DNA of 64,000 bases, from contig CM024175.1 in NCBI GenBank assembly GCA_013433145.1, positions 434,001-498,000 of the forward strand, given 5' to 3'. The DNA comes from Ascaris suum. Its lineage: Eukaryota; Nematoda; Chromadorea; Rhabditida; Ascarididae. Below, one piece after another: positions 52,334 to 64,000 of this stretch. Made by a program: the position numbers and the translations under genes. Positions within the stretch are counted from its first letter, which is position 1. The number at the start of each line of letters is the position of its first letter. A model generated the notes under the pieces. The model saw only the letters and a program-made list of their open reading frames with translations, was not told where the DNA came from and did no database searches.

Positions 52334-53840
52334 AGGGGAATATTGTAGCAATACAGTCTTCTTCAATCTTCCTAGCATCTGTCTTACTACTGTTGATGTT
52401 GACTAAATGAGAGTTACTATTAAATTTCAATAGGTGGAGGACTCAGTAGAGGGATTTTTTTTTTTTTAAATTCGGAAATAAGGGTAATATCAACGAAGAG
52501 TGAATGGAATAATTGTTGACTACAATGTCTCGTTTCAAATGATGAACAATCGAAAGGCTAATAGAACACTTTGAGAAGTGCACGATAGCAGCTGGCACGA
52601 TTTGCACTTATGCATTCCGCTCAACAGACTAACCAATTTCGTAAACCACCGAAAAAAAGAACAGAAAAATATGCGGCGTGATGCCTCCAAATTTTGGTCG
52701 ATCCGGTCGTTCGCACAGGTAGTTTTGAGAAAAAGAGGTGCAGAGTCTCACCTTATGATGTCTATTGTACCTACGAAATCCCTTGCAATTCCATGGCTTT
52801 TTAGCTGAAACTACCGCTCAAGCTGGAACATTTATGCGCGCAAAAGCGGAATACTGTCGTATCGCACAGATGCTGTGACACGTTAAACCTTTGCAAATGC
52901 AAAAATGCATAAATAACAGTGCAATGAAAAAAACGATCGAGCATGAAGCGCAGTAATTAAAGGTACCTTGCTGGTTAAATTTCATTGTTTAGAATGAGAA
53001 ATACATATAAGAACATTGTCTATGATCAATCGAAAATGATGGAAGTAAAAAAGAGCTCAACTACATGGAGAGAGAAATTCTTAACACTAAAAGGTAGTAC
53101 GATCAGCGGGATGCGTTTCAATGAGACACGTAAACGAATTTTCTAGAAAATTGCAGATTCACTTAGCGTAATGGCAGAGAGATGCTGCGATGTCTAAAGC
53201 CGTCGAGGCACAATTCCTCCGCTTTTCTCCAGCTATTTCATTCGTGTCTTATCCCAACCCTTCCCTACCTGTTTCATTCCAGGGTAAGTCTTCCCCTTCA
53301 AAAATTTCTCAGCTTTTTGGTGGGAGTTCTAGCCCTTGAAAATCATCTCCAATGAGCCTTGCTTGATTGAGGACTCCCTGTTCACTTCGTCTAGCTTTTG
53401 TTTTGATCCTACGACAGCATATCCATACGAGTTTAAATATTTAGCTGTGAACTAATAAGGTGCGGGGTCGACGATCCCTCATGAACCGTCGCCCAGGAAT
53501 TAGTAATCCTCCATCCACTCCTTTGATAATTTCCTTATGGTTCCTCTCTCACTTCGCAGGTGAATTACTCGGCAACTTAAATGCTGAGACAACATGCAAA
53601 TATAGGATGACCAGCTCGTAATGGTGAACAATGATGCACAGTGAAATTACTATACAGTTAGCCGCTAAGACAAAATAACTGCTAGAAGCCTTGAATAAGA
53701 TATTATTTATTTCGTCGAGACAAAATATGATGAAAAATAATTAAGCTTTATTTTCAAGGTTTGCAAGTTTTTCAAGAATGCATCGCGACGAAATTGTCTT
53801 AATTTTATATATACATATATATATTTTTATATACTTGCAA

Positions 53841-53968
<128 letters not shown>

Positions 53969-56900
53969 GTATTTGCCTGCGTACTTAAATGTGTCTGTCC
54001 ATACGGTTATTCCAATGTATAAAATGAAAAATGCTGATGATCTGCAATGATACTAGATAATGTAATGTCAGACATAGATGATTCAGTATTCATCTCTTAT
54101 ACTAGCTGATTATCGTTTGCATTATTGATGGACGCTTAAAGGTGAATGTGATATCCATATCAAGGCCTTAGGATACTGCTAAATGGGATAAGGGGGTGGA
54201 TAGATTTTAATCGAATATTTCCGCAATTTATTGCTCGATTAAGAACCACATTTGCAATCATCGTTTCACTACTTTTTCCGACTAATAATTCGTTAAGAAA
54301 TGGTCTGAAAAAGCGATTCACTAAACGATTTCAATGCGAAAGTGGGCTATTTATAGGTGGAATAAAGTAGGTGAATATATGAAATGCGATGGAGATGTGG
54401 AAACGGAAATGAAGCAATCGCTAAATAACCAAAGAGCCGTGATATTTGACAGCTGCTTCACTGCACTGCGAAACATTCTTATCTTCGATTGCGATGCGAA
54501 TCTTTAGTATTAGTGCTGAACCACGAATCATAGTCTTGCGAATGTCTTTCGAGAATTCCACTCACTATGCAAATTTGCCTCATAAAGCGCAATAAAGGGG
54601 CGTTCTGTCCTCTTGTATGTATGTGTACGAGTCTGCCTGATAGTTTCCTATCAGGAGGAATAGAAGCTAGCGTTGTGAATATAATGCATGCCATAAGTTG
54701 ATTTTCGAAAATATAGTTAATGTTGATCTATCAGCTTTAAGATTCATAGACACGAAAGCTATGGAAAAATTTGCATACATTTCACACTGGTTCGATTTTT
54801 ATTTTTTAGCTGTTGAGTGCCTCAAAAAAAAATTGTTTTGCCGACGACTTGTACGAACGATTGAATTTATTAAAATATTGATGCATCATTTTGCATTCAT
54901 ATTCTCTGTTGTGATAACTCCTGAAATTGTCTGATAACATGAGAGGAGTGGCAACATATATGAGCGCTACTTTGACAGATTTCTGCAATTCTTGATATGA
55001 TAAAAATTCGAGAAACATATTAGAGAAACTGATGGCGATTCGCATTTCCCATCCAATTGATCGATTAATCCACCCCCCTCCCCCTCCCCCACCCCACTCC
55101 AAAAAAGCAAAATAATGCATCTATAATTTACCTGTTCCAATTATCTGTACCAATCTTCTATAAAAGATACATCGTTATGTGATCTGATCAGTGTTAAATG
55201 TAAATTCGATTGTTATAAATTCATTTAATTTATTCAGTTATAAATGCCATTGTTACAAATTGAATCAATCGCTTTTGAATGAATACTATACTAGGGGAAG
55301 TTTAACATTTGCTAAAGTGAAAGCAGAATTAACAGTTGAATAAACGTGAGGTGCAGAACCGAACAGTTTCCATTATGATTTTCTATCATTGAGACACTAC
55401 ATCACAATTCATTACTATCGTTAATTATTTCATCAAACTATCCGGATTTCCGCATTCATCGAAATATTCATTAAGGCCCCCTTCATTGAAACATATAATC
55501 AGTGCATGGCAATCAAAGATCTTAAGCCTCTGCTGCAAAATATTAATTTCAACTAAGAATAAATTTCAACATAAGTCAATTACTAGGATTCTTTTCTATA
55601 AAATGTTTCATTAAGCACGCTTGATGATAGTATTCTATTCGAAGGAGGAAAAAACACCATACAATAAATATATAAATGCTCATCTTTGCGACATGAGCTT
55701 TTATATATTAAGCTTTAGCACTTTAAAAAAAATGCAATAAATCGTTGCAGTGGATAAGTTTCACAATTAGCAGATTTCACAAATCAATAAAGAGCGAGTT
55801 TTTTTTTTCTTTTGCTAACGGCGTTCTAATGAAATCCCACTGCTTCGTAACCATCGTTCCACTTTAATAGCATTCAGCCGATAAACCATTCTCCTAACGG
55901 AATGGGAGCGGGAAGATGCTTATCGGCGAATTCTAGAAAATTTAGCTCATCTTATCGAATTTTCTACTGCTTTGCATAGCTCTTTCTCAACCTTCTTTCG
56001 TCTGTTCTAAAAGTCTGCATTAAGTTGATTTTCTCGATAACGAGGAAATTGTAAATGTCTTCCATTTTGATTTTTGGACCTGGATAAGATGTTGCAATAA
56101 AGCAACATCTGTTGGCCTTCTTCGAATTTCCGAAAGAATTATTTCAAAGACAGAGGTGGCTTTCAGAAGGGGAACAGAAGGAAAATAGTGTTTTTTTTTC
56201 GCTTATAGCTAATTGATTCAAGAGTCAATTTAAGCAAAAATTTGGCGGTGACGAAATGTAGGCAAAAAACAACTGAAAGTCAATCACTCCTATCTAGAGG
56301 AAAAATGCTCTTAATACGCTTGATACCTTTAAATACGCAGATAATCAGAGCTTTTTTTTTTTTTTTTAAACAAATGCTAGTAATAGGATTTACAAAGCGA
56401 TGAGCGTGAAATTTTCCAAAGCAAACTTTTTATTTGAAATTTGAATCCTCACTCACAGACAACTAAGACAATCCATACTCTGAAATCCGAGAAACTGTGA
56501 ACATTCGAATGCTAAGTACACATCCTCATTCCTATGAAAAATTAGCAAATATTATATTTAGTGGTGCTTAATGTTACAGAATGGAATTCTATTAGTCACA
56601 ACATGCTTAATTGTTACAATTTGGAATCCTATCAGCTAATAAAATTTTTTTCCTGGCTATTTTGTAAGAACAATTGATATTCCAACTCATTGTTCATGTA
56701 CATAAAAATAATAACGCTATTATTTTCTCGCATTGCCGCTTAAATATGAACGGGAAATACACAAAATTTCCCATATGTGTCCAATTAATTATTTTCGCTA
56801 ATATTTATCTTAATTGTTCATTAGTGTTATAAAAGATCGAAGTATAACAAGTTGATTAATTAGTACAATTTGATTTACAACACAAAATAAGAAACTACGG

Positions 56901-58869
56901 TAAAAACGGAACAAGCGTGAAAACGATTAGTTGCTAATTGATAAATGATAAATAAATGACCTCTAATAATTAATGAGTATTTATCAAACTAAAAGATCCA
57001 ATTCGGAACTATTGTTGTGATCGAGAGCACTATCGTCGATTGTATATAAATCAACATCAAAATTTATGATCAATGAATAGAAAAAGAAACTGAATATATG
57101 AGCGTTCACGTTGCTAGCATTATGCACACAATTACACACAGTTAGTTATTTCGCCGTGAGCATCGCCTCGCGTTTACGTGATGATGCGATGCTATGCAAC
57201 TAGACCACAAGCATATGTTGTTCGCACATTTTCTGCTAGTGAAATTATTTTCGCAAATAAGTTCATTTGTCTAAAGAATGAGCTTGATGATCCACTTTCA
57301 TGAGGATATTGCTACCCTACATGATTCCCAAAGAAGCTATCAGTTTCGTCCAATATCAATTGAATGTGTTATGCAATTTTCACTGTTCAAAGCAACAATT
57401 CTATTGCTCATTTTCATGCTTTCTTCCGTTAATTTTTTTTTCCATATTTGTTCGACATTCTCTCGACATCGTGTCTGTGCACATATGCAGGCGTGTTTCT
57501 GTGTCTGACTGGCCATTTTGAACACAATAACAATTGTAATTAGAATCATCGAATTTGATAGATATAACTCGCAACATATGTGGAGCTCTTCATTGATCAT
57601 ATTCCACATCAATCCATCTCTTTTAGATAGTAGTATAGACATCTAAGCGTGAAAATTTTTCAATGCATTATAAACATCACAACAGTTCAACAAGAAAAAA
57701 AAGAGCGATTTCTGTGAAAGGATTGAACGAGCGATCGGATCTAAAAAAACATGAAGTTTATAGGATGAACGAGATCGAAGACTACGTACAGTGTCAGCTG
57801 TTCTAACAAACTTCTCCAACTATTAGATCTATCAAACGGTGAGAAAATTTCTTTTCAACAAACTAAAGGTTCATACTGAACAATTAGTAAATTCAAAGCA
57901 ACATCCATAAAAAGGCGATAGAAAATATCATATCTTATATCAACACAATTAAAATGTCATCGAGCGTTTTTTCTAGGAATTATTCCAGTTAAATCCCTCA
58001 GCTATACATTTTCTCCTGTCCTCATCTAACCTTACTTCACCTTCTTCCTTATCCCTTACCATTTATCTCTCGCCTCGCATACCTCCAATACCTTATTTCC
58101 ACTCACCTCACAATAAAGCTAGCCATACTTCGGATGTGATGTAACTGCTGCATTTTTCCATGCATTAGAATTTTTTGAACGTTACACAGTGACGCAATAC
58201 TTTCGTTCCTTTTGCACTCATTGTGCTACGTCATTAACAAAATGCCGGCAGTTCCCTCTTTTTATAGGCTGATAGGCTAAAACGTCCAGCAAATTTATGT
58301 CAGAGTAGAGCTCAAATGGATAAAACCAGAATAACAGCTATTTCGTGAAATGAAAAGATAGTTTCGAGTGGATGAATGCAGTTGGTTGGAACAATTTGAC
58401 CGCAAACTTCAGTTTTCCTAGCGGCCTACTTACGTGACCATCGCCGGGAAAAATATTTTAGAGAGATGAACAGCGACACTGATTACAATACTAGTAATGC
58501 TTAAATATTTGGGAACAATCGAGAAAAGGCTCATTCGAAATGTGCAGAAATGCTAAAATGTTTAATTATTAATAAATTACTTCACATATTTGATCCACAA
58601 TAGTCGCACCCGTAAGCAGAAAAACTTCCCAGCGAGTGAATATTCATCAAAATATATCGTATGAAAGGAGATCCTTTAAACCTGACGAAAACGAATGCCT
58701 TCACACAATTTATTTATATGAGATCATGAATCTGTAGTTGCAGTAGACGAAAGAATAATAACTGAAACAACGTTGAACAGTCTTTTGTTTTGTATGCTGA
58801 GAAACGTCGGCAGTATGTTCAGGGTAGTGCTTTATTAGAAGCACAAAAAACAATCAATCGAAACGTCGC

Positions 58870-59045
<176 letters not shown>

Positions 59046-62000
59046 ATTTCGCCAACAATGTGTACACTGCGGGAAATAAATTCTAGTCTTGCTGTTCTAT
59101 TTTAATACGAGTTTTATATAGGCAACTGACGATGTTTTGTATCAATTATTTTACTGCTCGTTCGCATCGACTGCTGTATCATTTTACTTTTTCGTCGTTC
59201 TTGTTGTGTTGCCTCAGTTCAGTCGCCCAAACAATCTCCACTTTCTATCATTTCAAAAGTTTCGCACCATTTTTGCCCTTCGGAAAGCCGCCCGATGCTT
59301 TCTATGAATTCTCTTTTCATGAATAAGTTCAATTAATATCATTTAAGCAGCTCAAGAATTTTATCAACTTCTCCCTTCACTCCTAAGATTTAAATTGATT
59401 AGCAACACTTTGAATCAAACATAAACGTCCACTTCCTTTTTTGGAAACTCTGCCAATACCGGAAAATTCTTTGGGAAGAAGCTCGCCTGATGTCAATCCT
59501 ATTCATTATTATGGATCTGCTAAAAATTCATTTCACTTTTTACTTATTTTTAAACTCCACTAAAATCCACTTTGCCGTTTAAATTATTTTTGAAAGCTCT
59601 GCCAAATATCGCATCATCAGATCGCCCTACACAGAATATTATCAATTACGGCGATTTCGTATAATTGATAAATGCAGCAATTTCGTTGAGCTTTCTACAC
59701 CGCATAATTCCGAAGCATTTCCTCACAGCCTTCGCAGCAAAGATGATTGATCAACAAACGGAGATCTCAGCACCATTTCTAGTTCGGAAATCGCAAGCGT
59801 TTTAAAAACGATTAAATTTAGCGTTGTTTGTGTTGACTGGTATGCTTTTGCTGTCCTTGATGCTACTATTTGCTATTTACAAGAATAGAACTTCTCATCA
59901 ATGACATTCAAGCTGTTACAATTACAATGCCATGAAGGCTACTATTTCGCGATGTGTATTCATTAAGTCGCTAGGGAAGGAAATTCTAGACGTGTTTAAA
60001 GTGAATGCCAGTTAACTCGATGATTCATAACAACAGTACTATTCGTTTTGTTAGTACGAGTAGTATTCTACCTACCTCTCTAATATCACTGATAATAGCT
60101 AAAACGACTGTTAATGGTATTGGTACTAGTGATTAGTTGCTACCAGTAGTATTACTAGAAATACTGGGTACTCGTTTCAAGGTTTCTAGCTTCTATAAAA
60201 TGTTATACTCGCCAACGGGGGTCCGTGATTTTTTTCTCTAAGAATTTTCTGTCGCGGTCATCTCCGCAGTCTGTTAGCTTCCCACTGCAGTACTACCTAG
60301 TGAATAGCTATACCCCTCGTCGCCACTTCCTTGCCAGGAGGTCCCTCCGTTTACCGATCAAAAGCCCTCTTCCCTCATTAATCGGTAATATTGCAAATCG
60401 AACAAAACAATACGAGCATGTAAAAGATTTGCAAGTGTAAAGGTGAGTCCGATGGTTGTCATTTGTACTACACACCTGCCAGTTCAAGGGGAAACCGAGC
60501 TTCGTTGAAAGCTTCACCCATTCAGTGCCTATTGCTTCCTGCTTAAAAAATTCATGATGAAAAATCGTCACAATTCATCAAATCATGATGATTATATATT
60601 GCAAGCTTATGTATGGTCAACACAATATTTTAGCTTACATTATATAAGCTAATATCTGCACAATGTATAAGCTATACAAACTTTCTAATGAAGTGTCTCC
60701 AGTCTGTCTGCGATAGAACAATGCTGTTAAAAAAGCGAGAAAAACATTTAACTTCCTCCAAAGAATCGCTTCTTCTATCATAAATGAAAGCCGGTTTTAT
60801 TAAGCTCAACAGTTCTATTTTATGATCAGTTGGGGTCTAAGAAAGAAACATAAAGGCTATCGTCTCGTTCAAGTGTATTCGAATGCCATCCATATTGCCT
60901 CAAATTTATGTTTTTTTATTGCCAAAAATGGAGCACTTATTGACCCGTTGAATGAGACGTTTTTAGACTTTCAATTTTTAGTCGCATCTTAGTTACTGCA
61001 TTGCATACTTATGATTGGCATAGAATTTTTTCTCCTTGGCTGAATGAGCCTGAAGTGAATTTGGGGAACAAACTAGAGTAGTAGCAGTTTTTCTTGCGTA
61101 AACGTATTTCAATCATTTTAAAGTGACAGCTGAAAGAACACCACCGCTGATGACGAAATAAGAAATTTTTACTGATCTGGAACAAAATTACCACAATTTT
61201 ACGAAAAAATTCTCCAAAATGCGAATACATGTGATGAGTATTTGTAACGTATGTGTAGAAGAAATCGAAGAGTATTTTCACATGATGGTACTATTTTCTT
61301 TAGTCATGAAATAATTCACGCAGATGTGGTAATGCTTTACAACTTTCTCTTATAATTGACTGCTTTACTCTTGAATGCATTTTAGCATTGAAACAGCATA
61401 GTATATTCTCTTTTTCAACGTTTAAATATTTTGCATCGGATAAAAAATTGGAAAGAGGCAAGCGTCATCTATTTCAATTGACGTTCATTAAGCATGCCCC
61501 TTGCCTGGAGTGCTCCGCGTTGCGATTATTTTTATTAGCAACCATTTCGTGTTTTGGTTATTTTTTAATAACCACTCCACCTTTTGAATATTTTTTAAAA
61601 ACCACTTCACGTTTCAGTCATTTTAAATGCATCCATGAACATGCTGTCATGCTATCAAGAACGGCCAAACGTTTGATTTCATTAAAAGATTTTTTGCATA
61701 TCGCTTTAAACGCGCAAATTAAGCGGAATTCGGTGTTTGTATACAAGCACGCTTATCTATCTATCTTCTGATATATTCATGTTAAAAAACCCCTAATATC
61801 ATTTAATTCAATGCGCCTGTACTCCAACATTAGATAGGAATTTTGAATGCGAAATTTTAAAAACGACAAAAGCAACTACTCTTAGCGTAAACGTTGAATT
61901 TTGGAGCTGAAGTTATTTCTAGCTCTCCAAACAGATCTTTCCGTCCCCAACACTAGTGTGAGGCATTGTCCGACTTTTTTCTTCATTATGCAAAAGTTTT

Positions 62001-64000
62001 CGGGAAAGCTTATTTCATATGCTACGTGCAAGTGTCTCCTCAGTGGTTGAATAGTTTCAAGAAGTAAAGCAGAGAAGTAATGGTGATGAAATTTGTTAAT
62101 TAGAGTTGTTGCTTCAAAAAACTAATTTCGATCTGAGTCGTTTGCATTCAATTGAGCAGTGCGGATACGTTAATGGGCGGTGAAAATTGGAAATCATCAA
62201 ATTTTCCTTTCCGAAACGCAGACACAGGCAGAAATAAGTGAAGAAATGTGCTGGAGATGCTAGTAGGATATGCATCTCACCTGACAAACGGCTTTATTAT
62301 AAGATCAGGAAAATGCAAAAATAATTTCATCTTATTATGATCAATACGACTGACCGCACAAATCGATAAGAAAAGGTTCATTTTACGCACTGTTGCGAAA
62401 TTCCTTAGGGAAAGCACATTATCCCAGCATCATAGTTATGCGTGATTATAACCATCATAGTTATACCCCAGCATCATAGTTATTATAACTATGTGTTCAT
62501 GTCTGTCGGCTGATTTCATTTGGGCAGAACGCTGACGCTAAAACAAGAAAATTAGATCCATTAATATATATTATAAAATATTACGCGCTATGCTAGCAAC
62601 CTTGGGAAGAGTCTAACACGCATCTCCGCTCGTCTTATAAACTAGCTAGTGCCAGAATGAAGAACTCACCGATGCGAACTATATGCAGTTTTTAGGCATT
62701 TCAAAATATTTACTTTCTCGCTTCAAATCTGGCGAATCAACCTGATATATAATAGAAGATACATTTATTATATATACTAAAATTTTATAATCTCTATCAT
62801 AAATGATTCTTGAGTTGAAACTATCAGATAGAAAGATAAACATATTCATATAAGTAAAAACGGACAAATGTCATAAGAACGGATCTTTTGTAGTTGATCT
62901 GTATGAGCGACAGGAACAGTTAAAATATGATAAAATTATTCCTCTGATTTCAATGATAATCACTAAATGTGATTCGTCATATAACCATGCCACAAAAGCA
63001 TGTATAGATGAAACTCGCTCTTATGTTGCATCCTTCGTTTTGCTTTTCATCCTTTAATTCGAAGTATATACATATATTTGCATAGATTTCTTTCTCCACA
63101 TCTCTTTTTACTTATTTATATCCCTCAGAATTTTTGATGCGAATCGTTATACAAAAGAATATAGTTAAGAGTGATGAGACTATTGCGTTGATCAAGTTTT
63201 GTTTCGTTAATATATTGTGATTAACCCAAAAACTTTGTCGTTGACTATAAACGTTTTGAATGAGATACAGGTGAAATGTGGTTAATGACCCATGCGGGCT
63301 GAGATTCACTCCTCCCAACAGAGTAAATTTCATTTGGCATTGACCCACATTGTGCACGAGTATCTAGTTCTTAATCAAAAACATCGTATCATTTCATCCC
63401 CCACATCTTTGGCATATTCGTGCATCTTTCAACATTATTTATTTTTATCTATTCTCTCGGCTACCACTGTGTGGGTATCTTTAATGACCTCTCATCTAAT
63501 CACCATTTGATTTAATTCCAATGCTCTAATATTTCAGGCAAAGATTTATCTTATCTTATTTTTAACTGAGAGCAGATGAACGACCAAGATTTAAATGAAA
63601 TCCAATCCTGAGCCCGTTTCGCGCAAAGTATTTTGAGGCTGCTTTTCTCGACTTATTTGACAAGTCGTCTTGTATTTCTTGTTTCTTAGGGTTGTAGAAG
63701 ACATACAAAATAAAATTGTTAGAATGGATACCTTACGCTATGGCATCTGGGTTAACAATTTTGTCCAAGATAAAAAAACTTCAAATATCTCGTACGAAGG
63801 AGGTACATGGGTCAGCCACATAACAATAAAATGGCAGAGTTTTCCTCATTAATCCATTTATAATGTCACCTTTCTGTTTGGATAAGTACTACTTCACAAA
63901 TTATGTGAAACTGGCTGCTTCACTCCACTTATTTAAAAGGTCATAATGTGTGCTATGGTCTATGGTATAACTCACTAGCATTGTTAGAAGTGGAATTTTT

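Overview
The window looks like nuclear DNA of a nematode. It is AT-rich, genes are split into short exons by introns with standard GT/AG borders, and one gene encodes an acetylcholine-receptor subunit of the DEG-3/DES-2 type, a group I know from nematodes. Long (AT)n tracts, poly-C/poly-G runs and intron-borne repeats fit a nematode genome with fairly large introns. No bacterial operons, rRNA, tRNA or CRISPR array were seen.

Four protein-coding genes can be supported by joining exons with matching splice phase and by recognisable family motifs. (1) About 2.9-16.0 kb, minus strand: TAF6, the TFIID subunit with an N-terminal histone fold and a C-terminal HEAT region. Fourteen exons are traced; the extreme C-terminus is unresolved. 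(2) 19.45-24.0 kb, minus strand: signal peptidase complex subunit 2 (SPCS2). Five exons are traced to the stop codon; the exon with the start codon is not found and exon 4 does not keep frame. (3) 29.78-35.75 kb, plus strand: a complete nine-exon gene for a 349-residue, arginine-rich protein starting with a UAP56-binding motif, so probably an mRNA-export adaptor. (4) 39.2-49.3 kb, minus strand: a nicotinic acetylcholine receptor alpha-type subunit, eleven exons in continuous frame from the ligand-binding domain to the stop, with an uncertain 5' exon.

The remaining sequence is introns and intergenic DNA: 1-2.9 kb (TAF6 tail and beyond), 16.1-19.4 kb, 24.0-29.8 kb (between the divergent SPCS2 and export-adaptor genes), 35.8-39.2 kb and 51.2-64 kb. 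These hold microsatellites, poly-C/G runs, a decayed non-LTR retrotransposon reverse transcriptase in TAF6 intron 1, and a roughly 300-bp interspersed repeat present three times, each time inside an intron and ending in a conserved hairpin.

The genes have no shared pathway. TAF6 acts in transcription initiation, the UAP56-motif protein probably in mRNA export, SPCS2 in signal-peptide cleavage at the ER, and the receptor subunit in cholinergic signalling. The most notable points are the export-adaptor-like protein, the unusual pore-lining residues of the receptor, the intronic repeat family, and small frame breaks in otherwise conserved exons that suggest assembly errors or recent decay.
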